Shown here in pieces: positions 50,622-58,706 of a stretch of DNA of 64,000 bases (the stretch's first letter is position 1; each line of letters starts with the position of its first letter). The DNA comes from Meandrina meandrites (taxonomy: Eukaryota; Cnidaria; Anthozoa; Scleractinia; Meandrinidae): NCBI GenBank assembly GCA_963693305.1, contig OY855914.1:27176972-27240971 (forward strand). Reading direction: 5' to 3'. The position numbers and the translations under genes are program-made. Under the pieces are notes generated by a model that was not told the DNA's origin, did not search any database, and saw only the letters and a list, made by a program, of their open reading frames with translations.

Positions 50622-51940
50622 CTATACGTCCACTATACGTCTCATTCTAACAGTTATCTTTTTTGCTGCAACACATGTGGCAATTTTCGCCATTAAAGGT
50701 GACTGACAGTAGTTACACCCAGTTTCATCCTGTTTTTTGGGGGGACCACAAAAACAAAATTCCCTGGGTTAAGACCTTTTAAGAATGTACTGCAATTTTG
50801 TTTTGGAATACTTAACCAAATGTGGGTTTTATTACCTGAGCCAGATAAGGGACATGTGTTCATGTAAGAACACCTTCTCCTATCTTTCCCTGGGAAGAGA
50901 AAACTCTGCATAATTTGCAAGTTTCTTGTGTTTGGCTTCCCCCCCTTGCATGGTGTTTATGCCCAGACCACTCCCAAATGCACCGAACAAGGACCTGGAA
51001 TGATATGGGACAGATAAACCCACTGTCCACTTGCTAAGGGTGACACTGGTAGAAAACAGTGAACTGCAAAAAAAATACTCCTGACAGGATTTCTCTAAGT
51101 CATAAATGCCCTTTTGGTCAATAACAGTTACTCTGTTCATGAGTAAGAAGGCATTTCTGAGTTTGAGACCAGACAATGCAAGAGCATACAGCTTAACATT
51201 CCGAGCTTCTGTGTCACTTGGGGAAGTTAATGCTTCGACCACATCCATAACATTGCTGCAAAATTTTCCAGTTTCCTCAGCAGTGAATCTACACTCAAAT
51301 GGTTTCTCCTTTCTTTTCTCTCTAAACCACTTAACCATTTTCTTGTACAGTTTGTGAAACTTTACCTTGTTTCTTACTGCACGAAGATACTTAAGAAAGC
51401 AGCAATCAAATGGCAATTAGTAAACTGTGACTATGGAAACGGCAGGATTGGTTCGGGTAAGTGCAATATTCATGACTACCTTATTCCATTGCTGCCAACA
51501 GTTATTTCCCAACTGTAATGGTTCACATTTAGCTTTGTCAACTACAGGGCCTAAAACAGGTTCAAACTCTTGCCTAGAATGTTTACCCGCAATGAATTTG
51601 GTGACCAGATTTCTTTGGTGTTTAATTGGCTTGTTAACAACAATTGTTTGGTTGTAGTTCTCAACCAATTTAGCAACTTTAACTCTCTGGTAATATGACC
51701 ATTGCCTCCAAGTACATGTACTATTTTCCTCAAAATGCCATTCACATTTGTCAAATCATCCTGCTTAACATTTGCAAATTGACTAGGGTAGGTGGCTGAA
51801 TGTCAAGAAGTTCAAACTTTAAGTTAATAGCAATATCATGTCCCTGAATTCCCTCTAAAAACCTTGAAATCGTCAAGGTTTCCATTGTCATGTTCTTGTC
51901 CTTAAGTTTTTCGGAAATCTCATTCTTTTTCGTCGCTTAA
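50622..51940 (-). pseudogene. Decayed ORF of an unnamed, probably transposon-related cnidarian-type family
   Basis: Read on the minus strand, one frame stays protein-like from about 51760 to 50622 apart from in-frame stops at 51417-51419, 50880-50882, 50832-50834, 50829-50831 and 50769-50771. Further upstream (51940 to about 51700) the frame must shift twice, near 51795 and 51700, to stay protein-like. Recognisable stretches are CRFTAEETGKFCSNVMDVV, KWTVGLSVPYHSRSLFGAFG, GLGINTMQGGEAKHKKLA, then HEHMSLIWLR. Near the end comes a C-x-C-x10-C-x2-C pattern (CFCG, then CNYC) that could bind zinc. From memory, the MQGxEAKH block and the C-terminal cysteines recur in multicopy uncharacterised proteins of corals, anemones and Hydra, probably transposon-borne. 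Function is unknown, and this copy is clearly dead. Confidence 0.72.
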
Positions 51941-52499
51941 TTAAACAAATTAAACCTGATTGATGAAGCTTGCTAACAACAAACAACACAAGAAACCAGT
52001 TCATTCAACAAAGTAGAAAAGGCGCGAATCGTGACGTCAATGAGCGATATGACACTCGCAAGCGTGTCATACGGAAAATACTCCACTCGGGTCCCGGATG
52101 CAGTGGTGTATGGATTCTACGAGTGGTTTAGTTCCCAGTAAAACAATCTCTTCCATATAATAAATATTAATCCTACATAGGATTGCTTTAATCGTACGAA
52201 GTATTTATATTCTTCCTATCTAGGATTAATCTTTGTCCAAAGATTCCGAAGATTGGCATTATTTAAAGATCAAAGGCGTGCGCGGATTCGCTGGCCCAGA
52301 GGTGCTTGCTCCTATTCATTAACTTCTAGGGTCAACATCGTGGTATCTACCAGCTCTAGCATATGCAAGTGATTGTCATGTGACTGGTGTGATCAGTGTT
52401 ATGTCCCGTCAGTTCTGTGTAATGTCTGCAGTGTGTGTGTCATCATAGCTGTATATCAGTATCTCTGAACATTCACGGGAATTTTATCTCGATTATAAG
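51941..52499. other. Unique spacer with a short foldback remnant
   Basis: No ORF is supported. Positions 52048-52055 and 52064-52071 form an 8-bp stem (TATGACAC / GTGTCATA). Positions 52083-52089 and 52120-52126 form a 7-bp stem (CCACTCG / CGAGTGG). These may be the remains of a foldback element about 100 bp long whose right arm is lost or degraded. A small AATCCTA / TAGGATT hairpin lies at 52169-52184. Otherwise nothing is recognised. Confidence 0.4.
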
Positions 52500-52506
52500 A
52501 GACGTA

Positions 52507-52703
52507 AATATTAATCCGGATTGTATTATTAATAATAATCTAATCCTTCCAATTTTTTGCCGTGCCTTAATCTATTACCGGATTATAATAAGCTATTACT
52601 GGATTATAATAATCTATTACCGGATTATAATAATCTATTACCGGGCTATAATAAGCCTATTATAATCTATTATTATTATAATCAACGGATTAATATTAAT
52701 CCG
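52507..52703. repeat. AT-rich segment with a 21-bp minisatellite and palindromic edge
   Basis: TCTATTACCGGATTATAATA-type units start at 52571, 52592, 52613, 52634 and 52655, an exact 21-bp period over four and a bit copies. The segment is edged by AATATTAATCCG at 52507-52518 and by the perfect palindrome CGGATTAATATTAATCCG at 52686-52703. The edges may be ends of a small AT-rich mobile element, but no target duplication is visible. Confidence 0.75.
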
Positions 52704-52713
52704 AGTTGTCCTG

Positions 52714-52719
52714 TTTATT
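52714..52719 (-). terminator. Candidate polyadenylation signal AATAAA
   Basis: TTTATT on the plus strand reads AATAAA on the minus strand, about 180 nt past the stop codon of the candidate minus-strand gene whose last exon ends at 52897. The motif is short and common in AT-rich DNA, so support comes only from its position. Confidence 0.35.
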
Positions 52720-52896
52720 ATCAAGAGATGGAACTACATTTTCATAGATTTCCTTTGACCCCTTTGACATTTCTGTGAGTTCTTTAGTTGTTGCATAGTT
52801 TACGACAGTATTAAAGAGCCCTGCCAAAAATACTTTTCTTTTTTTTGAAGGTGACAATCATGGATTGCCATGAATTTTAGAAGCACTTTCCATAGT

Positions 52897-53836
52897 TTAC
52901 TGCCTTCTTTTTCTTCCTGAACTTGGAGGAAGGTCCAACACTTCACTATTACCATATTTAAAGCTAGTGATCTTGAAGTGCTGATCCTCTTGGTAGATGA
53001 ACTTTTTCATTTTCAAGCAGGCCTCTCTGCAACATATAAAAAACTATACATGTAATAATCATATTATTTTAATAAATTCATACTTCCAAGGTTTGATAGT
53101 GGGTGCATAAATGAATATGTTATTAACCAATCTTCTTAAGGATGGATAATGGATAATAAGCAAATAAATAAATATAAATTTAACAGTAAAACTTATTGTA
53201 AGCAATCCCCTCTCATTTAAAAATATATCAGCTTTATCAACTTTATAAAAGACAATGACTTACCTTTCGCCTTAATGGATTTTATTTTCAATGTCAGCAC
53301 AGCTTTCTGTCAAGCTTTCCTTCATGGTCTGGAATTGAGTACTTTTGCTTACGGCATTCACGTCCCTTCCTCTTTCGCGAGCCTTTTAGCCCTTGCAAAA
53401 GCACTGATGTTAAGACCTCCCTTTCTCACTTTATGCCCTTGGTCTAAAATCCCTGCGGATGAATCACACAGCACCAAATTTCACATGACAGAGGCCAAGG
53501 ACACAGAAAACATTGCTATCGTTTCACTTTGTCAAAGTATTTCTTAAAAAGCCAAAAATATATATAGTGTACGAAAACGTTAATAATAAAGGTTCAATTC
53601 ACAAACAAAAAAATATATATATATCTCTCAAACAACGACCAAATAACATGTAAAAGCCACCTACTTATCATTGCCGCTAAAATAGTCTAGAATCCGTGTT
53701 TTCGTATGGTTTTGGTCCAATTGTAAACTTCAAGCCTTGCTTGTAAACATTGGCGACCATACAAGACTCATATTTACCTCAAGTTTTGAAACAATGGCCG
53801 AAACTCTTACCCACCTCTGCTGCGATTTTGGACCAT
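52897..53836 (-). CDS. Candidate three-exon gene for an 80-residue basic protein
   Basis: The proposed coding exons are 53836-53815, 53452-53362 and 53026-52897, together 243 nt or 81 codons with one TAA stop at 52897-52899. Reading frame is kept across both junctions. Exon 1 starts at ATG 53834-53836 (MVQNRSR) and ends before GTGGGTAAG. Exon 2 lies between CCGCAG and GTGAAT and encodes GHKVRKGGLNISAFARAKRL. Exon 3 follows TTTTTTATATGTTGCAG, encodes KMKKFIYQEDQHFKITSF and ends in GRKRRQ. Introns would be 362 and 335 bp. The product is rich in K/R with no membrane segment, and I do not recognise the family. Weak points are the non-consensus donors GTGGGT and GTGAAT. A stronger GTAAGT donor at 53267 lies on the same strand but out of frame. 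A YY1-type motif sits about 22 nt upstream of the ATG. Confidence 0.38.
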
Positions 53837-54230
53837 GAGGCTTTGCGTGCAAAAAAACAAGATGGCGGCCCTTAGGGCTTGGAGGGTGTAAAATCCCCAG
53901 TGTGATTTGTAGCACAGAGAAGAAACTGAAAACTCAATTTTAAATGGAGACAGTGTGACTGAAGTGACAAAAATGTATAATATAACTTCTAATAAATATT
54001 CCATACTTGACCAGCCACAATATCAACAAACCAATTGTCATCTCTGATAGATCTCAATAGATTTTCTTATACCTTAATATGGGATCGATTTCCCTTTGAT
54101 AATCAGTCTAATAATTCTCATAACCTTCTCTCTTGATGAAGTATTAATATTGTAAGGAGAAGTTTGATTTTGGTTTGATTGTGAACTAAAGGGTTAATGC
54201 CAATGAACAATAGTGTTAGAAAAGGATATA
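53027..54230. other. Introns and spacer around the candidate 80-residue gene
   Basis: Outside the three proposed exons this stretch is AT-rich. It contains an (AT)n run near 53612-53624 and a strong minus-strand donor-like GTAAGT at 53267 that no supported frame uses. The 90-codon plus-strand frame at 53275-53547 overlaps the proposed minus exon and shows no recognisable domain. From 53870 to 54230 nothing is recognised. Confidence 0.4.
53858..53869 (+). promoter_or_regulatory. YY1/TISU-type element CAAGATGGCGGC
   Basis: CAAGATGGCGGC matches the published TISU consensus SAASATGGCGGC exactly. The minus strand reads the YY1 form CCGCCATCTTG. It lies just upstream of the proposed minus-strand ATG at 53836, where YY1 sites often sit near start points. 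On the plus strand its own ATG opens only a nine-codon frame. Either strand could be the transcribed one. Confidence 0.5.
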
Positions 54231-54431
54231 TTATAATAAATTATCCACTCTCACTGTTTCCATACGTCCAGGTCGCAGTGCGTTTATGTTAACGTCAACG
54301 CCAGTCAGTTTGAGAAAGAGATTTTTCACATGTGAGGAGAAGGAGGCACCGGCAAATCTCTCTGCATTTCTCTTTTTAGAAAGATAAGTAAAACAAATCT
54401 CAAACTGTATTATGGTTTTTGCTAACTCCAT
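54231..54431 (-). CDS. Short unidentified ORF, possible exon or gene remnant
   Basis: An ATG-started 66-codon frame begins at 54431. A pyrimidine-rich tract ending TTTCTAAAAAG (near 54387) could be a splice acceptor and AAACA|GTGAGAG (near 54253) a donor, giving an internal exon. The residues KLTGVDVNINALRPGRMETV loosely recall either the C-terminal region of eukaryotic tyrosine recombinase-like proteins or the VNAxxPGxxxT region of short-chain dehydrogenases. Neither match is strong. It may also be chance. Confidence 0.22.
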   Translation of the reverse strand: MELAKTIIQFEICFTYLSKKRNAERFAGASFSSHVKNLFLKLTGVDVNINALRPGRMETVRVDNLL

Positions 54432-54634
54432 TCAGGAGGAGTGCATGACAGAAAAAGAGCCCTTGCAGAATGACCATTAATGCCCATTTACTCCATGATT
54501 TTGAAGAATCATTCTCACCGAACGCAAAATCAGGGCAATTTAACCCAGGAAGGCCGGGTGGAATGTTGTTTCTTTAACACAAAATCCACCATGTGGGACT
54601 AACAATTCTTTAAGAATGTCTAAGAGCCTAGATT
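54432..54634. other. Spacer left of the DNA transposon
   Basis: No ORF, repeat or regulatory motif stands out. The last four bases, GATT (54631-54634), match GATT at 57163-57166 on the far side of the transposon and may be its target duplication. Confidence 0.4.
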
Positions 54635-54879
54635 AACGCGTTCCAAACTAAAATGGGTTTTTCCAAACTTCCTTTTTTCCGTCGACTACAAGAGTATGGC
54701 TCGGAGTCTGTATTGTGTTCATTGTGGATCATAATATTTTCAACAACAACCTAAGTGGTATTGTGAAGAAAGCCTTTATTTCAGCAGGGCAATTTGATAT
54801 ACAGTTAAGTTACACGTGAACATCAGAGTTCTCAATTAAAATTTTGAATTTAGTGGAAATTTTTCTAGGATCAATCTGA

Positions 54880-55020
54880 ACCCAAGATGCAAAAATTCTG
54901 CATCTTGCTAAGTGACAAAATAGCCCAAAATTCACTGAAACCAAGATGCAAAAATTCTTCACTTTGCTAAATGACTAAATGGCCCAACATTCACTGAAAC
55001 CAGGATGCAAACATTTTGTT
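54880..55020. repeat. Left subterminal 59-bp repeats of the transposon
   Basis: Units with GATGC at 54886, 54945 and 55004, exactly 59 bp apart. Unit parts are CCAAGATGCAAAAATTC and CAAAATAGCCCAAAATTCAC. The first unit holds the small inverted repeat GATGCA / TGCATC. They are the reverse complement of the units at the right end. Confidence 0.88.
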
Positions 55021-56147
55021 TGTTGATACAATACCTATACACTGTACTAACTAGCAATGATGCTGACAACAAAATTCTTATGAAGCCATCTCACAGTGGT
55101 GGATCAATACCTTCAGATATGCGAAAGGAGTGGGGGCAATCAACTCCAAAAATAATTTTTCTGCACCCTAGGGGTCTCTTTTTGGCCTACAAATAAGGTA
55201 GAGGCCTGGGCATCCTTGGCCCCTTTCCTAGATCTGCCACTGTCTTAGTAAGCATATTATCATGTGGAAGGGAATTAACGATCTTTTACATCTTCATCTA
55301 GTGCTATTCTGTAAAATAAAAAAAAAACATTGACTTATTAAACATTTCATTATCTGACACCAAAGTCCAGGGTGGTAATTTGATGTGCATATTTCTTACA
55401 AACCTCATGTTTCTCTCTTATAGGGAATGCATTTCTTGCCATGCTCAATAATGGAAGGCAGGCAATTTTGTTGAGCACGTGATCAACATGTTCTCTGCCA
55501 GAAGTTGACAGTGGAGTCAAGCAACATCAGCAAGGACAGTACCAATAAAAGATATATAATTACAAATTAAAATAACAATAGTACATTTTTAGAATCCAAA
55601 AATACTAGTTTCAGAATTTTTTACTATGCATTGTCTAGATTGCTGCCGGGTTGCCACAGATTAGAAAATTTAAGGGAATTAGAATTCTTAAAATTCAGAG
55701 AATTATCTTTTGACTTAAGGTGATTTTGAATTTAGAAAAATAGTCAATGTCATTTTAAAACCTCAGATTTACTACATGTGATAATTACTGTATGTTGTAA
55801 TATTTGGCCTGGGAAAAGTGAGCAAGTTTTGAAACTGGTGTGTGTGGCATCCCAGAGATTGTCTGATATTTTTGTTTCATGCGTACTATTTTCAAATAAT
55901 GTAGTTTGTACAGTAAGAAAAAAGTAGGATGTTAGTAATGTAAATAAAAATTTGTTAATGTTGGTTAGGGAAAGCCTGCTTAAGGAACTTCTTGATTCCT
56001 TTTCCAGCAAAGCTGAGATTGCTGCAGACTTTCGTTACGTAAATAGATTTATGCTGCATATGCAAAGGCAAATAAAATGTTAATTTGCTGATAAAATCAG
56101 CAGATATTTTGTGAATTTTGTGCTATATAGTCATGTACATGTACAAA

Positions 56148-56800
56148 GATGCATAATTTTTGCATCTTGGTTTCAGTGAATTTTGGGTGATTTAGTCAGT
56201 TAGCAAGATGCGAAATTTTTGCATCTTGGTTTCAGTGAATTGTGGGCTATTTTGTCATTTAGCTAGATGCAGAATTTTTGCAATCCCTGTTTCAGTGAAT
56301 TTTGGGCTATTTTGTCATTTAGCTAGATAGAGAACTTTTGCATGTTGGTTTCAGTGGATTTTTGTGCTATTCAGTCAATTAGCTACAATGCGGGACATAA
56401 ATCTTGGGACATGTGCCACAATTGTGGGCAAAATCACTGCTAGCAACCCCCTTCTCCCAAGCAATGTTGAGATTTGCCTATGCCACACAGCAAGTTCAGG
56501 GCATTTATCTTTTTCATCATTGCTTGGGAAAGGGGGCGGGCGCTTGGGAGTGGGGAACAGGGGACTTGGGAGCGTATAGACTCTTTTTTAAAACCCTCTA
56601 AAGATCTATTGCACTATTCAATGCTTTTTTTAGAAATGTCCCAAGTATTTTTGACCTCCATTGTAGATGCAGAATTTTTGCACATTTGTTTTAGTGAAAT
56701 TTTGGCTATTCAGTCATTTAGCCAGCTGCAGAATTTTTGCATGTCGGTTTCAGTGAAATTTAGGCTATTTAGTCATTTAGATGCATAATTTCTGCACTTT
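56148..56800. repeat. Right subterminal 59-60-bp repeats of the transposon
   Basis: Units start at 56148, 56207, 56266, 56326, then after an inserted element at 56666, 56725 and 56780. Typical parts are GATGCAGAATTTTTGCATC, GGTTTCAGTGAATTTTGGGC and GTCATTTAGCTA. Orientation is inverted relative to the left array, so the two ends could pair over several hundred bases or act as repeated transposase-binding sites. Confidence 0.9.
56386..56663. mobile_element. 278-bp Tc1/mariner-type MITE nested in the transposon
   Basis: The ends CAATGCGGGACATAAAT (56386) and the reverse complement of CAATGGAGGTCAAAAAT (to 56663) form imperfect inverted repeats about 28 bp long. They share CTTGGGACAT at their inner edge. 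TA dinucleotides flank the element (56384-56385 and 56664-56665). Joining the flanks gives TTAGCTAGATGCAGAA, the same junction seen between other 59-bp units, so the empty site is known. A second inner inverted repeat pairs CCCCCTTCTCCCAAGCA with TGCTTGGGAAAGGGGG. No coding capacity. Confidence 0.88.
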
Positions 56801-57166
56801 AGGTCCTTTGCTTTTTGTGTTGTGATACCTTACCTGAGTTGTTCTGCAGCGTTAAGGCCTTTGGACAAGAATAGCTTTTCATTACTGCACTAATAGAGGC
56901 CAAATTTCGTCTCAGTGTATTGAACGTAGTTTTCACTGTAGATTTTTAGTTTAAACATCTATTCCTAATAAATATCAGGATTTATGACAACTGTTTTAAA
57001 TTGTGCTTTCAGTGTTTTTGAGGGAATTAACCCAGCATATTTTATGCTTGCCGTCGAGTATTTTCATTTTCTGGCGTAAAATACTTTTTCTGTCGTGTAA
57101 AATTGACCTTTTTCGACTGAATTTCTGATTTTGGAAAAACCCATATTAGTTTGGAACGCGTTGATT

Positions 57167-57404
57167 TATTCAAACAGAAAGCAAAACATTCTTGGATGAA
57201 AGTTCTGGGGTCTTTGAGCCAATTAAAAAAAAAATTCTATTTTATTTAGAATTAAAGCAACGTTCTGGAAGGCAAACGCACAATGCTTTTGCTGATTTAC
57301 CCTGCCTTCGGTATTTCTTGGAGGTTGCTTCACAATGTTGTCAAACTTATACGCTGTTTGTGGGTTTTGGGTTTGTGTTAGTGTCAGGGCAATTGCTAGA
57401 ATTG
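57167..57404. other. Spacer right of the transposon
   Basis: A plus-strand frame of 115 codons (57192-57539) crosses this stretch into the 70-bp duplication. It starts in unremarkable AT-rich DNA, has no recognisable domain, and is opposed by minus-strand splice signals just beyond it. I do not call it a gene. Confidence 0.35.
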
Positions 57405-57544
57405 TTAACTTGCCTAATCCGGCGGGAATGGTTTTGGTTGAAAAAACACCCTGGGGAAATTTTAGCTAAACTCGATAGTTTGCCTAACGCCGGAAGGATG
57501 TTTTTGCTCGAAAAAACTCCCTTGGGTAATTTTAGATAAAAACC
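57405..57544. repeat. 70-bp imperfect tandem duplication
   Basis: Positions 57411 onward (TGCCTAATCCGGCGGGAATG) and 57481 onward (TGCCTAACGCCGGAAGGATG) align for about 70 bp with a constant 70-bp offset and scattered substitutions. Both copies contain a GAAAAAAC-CCCT-GGG motif like the one in the 152-bp satellite. That resemblance is short and may be chance. Confidence 0.65.
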
Positions 57545-57604
57545 TTGGAAACGAATCGAGCACGATCTACTAAAACGTTACAAAACAAGGTTTTTGAAGC
57601 TTAC

Positions 57605-57646
57605 CTTGCCCTGCAGCGTGTGTTTCTTAAAGTATTTTGTGGCCAT
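57605..57646 (-). CDS. Candidate first coding exon, minus strand (14 codons)
   Basis: ATG at 57644-57646 in the context GAGAAGATGGCC opens MATKYFKKHTLQGK and runs straight into the strong donor GGCAAG|GTAAGC (57604-57599), phase 0. An upstream ATG at 57732-57734 opens a separate 19-codon frame (MAVASFHVVNTGFLTTFS, then G and stop 57675-57677) that would be an upstream ORF, or an alternative first exon using the donor GTAAAG at 57673-57678. The ending LQGK resembles the LxGK that often precedes the VALVTG glycine motif of short-chain dehydrogenases, but no following exon was found in the window. Identity is therefore open. Confidence 0.35.
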
Positions 57647-57727
57647 CTTCTCTAGTAGAGTTTTCTAAACGTCTTTACCCGGAGAAAGTCGTCAAAAATC
57701 CAGTGTTTACAACATGGAAGGATGCGA

Positions 57728-57820
57728 CCGCCATGTTTGAGTCTGATTTGCATGAACAGAGTAGGACTGGAGACCGTCACGTGACGTAGTTGACGCGGGA
57801 AGGTCAAATAAGATGGCGGG
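57728..57820. promoter_or_regulatory. Candidate bidirectional promoter
   Basis: Within 93 bp lie CCGCCATGTTTG (57729-57740, YY1-like, minus orientation), the POU octamer ATTTGCAT (57746-57753), the 12-bp palindrome CGTCACGTGACG (57775-57786, E-box plus CRE half-sites), the E2F-like GACGCGGGAA (57792-57801) and AAGATGGCGGG (57810-57820, YY1/TISU-like, plus orientation). The surrounding DNA to 58.6 kb is clearly richer in GC and CpG than the AT-rich DNA to the left. Both outer motifs contain an ATG pointing away from the centre, as expected for divergent genes with very short leaders. Motif matches only; no transcription data. Confidence 0.5.
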
Positions 57821-57847
57821 TGCTGTGAATGAAATGTTGGCGGTGTT
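57813..57847 (+). CDS. Candidate first coding exon, plus strand (35 nt)
   Basis: ATG 57813-57815 lies in AAGATGGCGGG and opens MAGAVNEMLAV, ending before the donor-like TT|GTGAGC at 57848. Without splicing the frame stops one codon later (TGA). No in-phase second exon was found before the 182-bp satellite begins at 58607, so the gene would need a very long intron across the array or be broken. Tentative. Confidence 0.25.
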
Positions 57848-57853
57848 GTGAGC

Positions 57854-58487
57854 AGAAGTGCGTCCGCCTGGTGGTTGAAGGACATCATTAAGTCCGGATG
57901 CCCGCGAGTCCAAAGCATCTCTCGAAGAACTGAGCGGTGTTCTGAGCTTTGTTTTGCACAACAGCGCTGTTTAAGCACTCGAGGTGAAGGTTGTCAGGCA
58001 AACTCAGATGGATCCAGGCGGGAAGTCTAAGGCAGTTTTCTTGTCGAGAACTTTGTCAGCGTGAATTTGAGAGCGTCCTGTTGGGTGCTGGGTTTACAAA
58101 GTTGCCGAGAAGCGAAGTGGTTTAAGACTTGTAAAAATGCAAACCCTGTGCGGGGCCGGCCTGTCCGCGTCAAAAAGTTTTATGTGAATCATTAATAATT
58201 CATAAGTTGACAAAACACTGTACTGAGAAGCTTGCGGTGAGCCGCGGCGTGAAAACAAGCGCAATGGAAGTCGGCCAGGAAGGAGAAGGACACAATCGAT
58301 CCGATATTTGGGACTCGGCTGTCCTTGGAAAGTGAAAATTTGTGTCTGCGATCAGACTGACGATCGGTCGATAGATTTTAAAACAAGTGCGTGCGATCTC
58401 CTGGTGATTTACAGGGATATTGTATACTGTGATATGATGGAAGGACTGCAGAAGTGAGATCCAAAAGTGCTTTACTGCGAGCTAGGT
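57854..58487. other. GC-rich unique segment downstream of the promoter
   Basis: CpG-rich DNA without a supported ORF. A 23-codon frame begins at ATG 58264 (MEVGQEGEGHNRSDIWDS) and ends at a donor-like GTGAAA. It has no confirmed continuation. A further YY1-like CCGCCATGTTT lies just beyond this stretch, at 58512-58522. Likely first-exon/first-intron DNA of whatever the promoter drives. Confidence 0.35.
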
Positions 58488-58706
58488 ATGATCTCAGGGA
58501 AAACCCGTTCGCCGCCATGTTTATCGCGAGTTCCGGAAGACATGAACCAGACCGGACTGGACTGGACTCTGAGACGGATTAAAGGGAGCGATGATCAAGC
58601 AGCAACAAGAATACGTTTTCTGGCAACTGAGAGCTTGCGGCGGGCGTCCAAAAGCCTCTTGCGCTTGACCACTGGCATGGCATTGATGCAGGCTGAGGAC
58701 TTTTGA
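58488..58706 (+). CDS. 72-codon ORF running from unique DNA into the 182-bp array
   Basis: ATG at 58488 opens a frame (MISGKTRSPPCLSRVPEDMN at the start) that crosses into the first satellite unit at about 58607. It continues through FLATESLRRASKSLLRLTTG to MALMQAEDF and a TGA at 58704-58706. The second half is the GC-rich part of the 182-bp unit. Either the array grew from the 3' end of an old exon here, or the array lies next to unrelated DNA and the frame is chance. The same frame inside later units has no start or flanking exon. No family is recognised. Confidence 0.2.
   Translation: MISGKTRSPPCLSRVPEDMNQTGLDWTLRRIKGSDDQAATRIRFLATESLRRASKSLLRLTTGMALMQAEDF

Larger units (their letters stand above)
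54635..57162. mobile_element. 2.5-kb non-autonomous DNA transposon with 33-bp inverted ends
   Basis: Positions 54635-54667 and 57130-57162 are inverted repeats matching at 32 of 33 positions, beginning AACGCGTTCCAAACTAA. GATT flanks both ends (54631-54634, 57163-57166), a possible 4-bp target duplication. Inside each end are 59-bp tandem repeats in opposite orientation: 54880-55020 on the left, and 56148 to about 56800 on the right. The middle (55021-56147) has no frame with a recognisable transposase. The superfamily cannot be assigned. A 4-bp duplication occurs in several groups, for example Sola1, Chapaev and Ginger. A second MITE lies within the right repeat array. Confidence 0.85.

Noticed and set aside
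51106..51357. Plus-strand 83-codon frame opposite the pseudogene
   Set aside because: It is the shadow of the better-supported minus-strand frame with recognisable conserved blocks.
56364..56788. Three overlapping plus-strand frames near 56.4-56.8 kb
   Set aside because: They lie across the nested MITE and 59-bp repeats and match the element borders, not gene structure.
57652..57978. 108-codon minus-strand frame over the GC-rich promoter region
   Set aside because: No domain is recognisable. It crosses the promoter motifs and both candidate first exons and lacks a start context.
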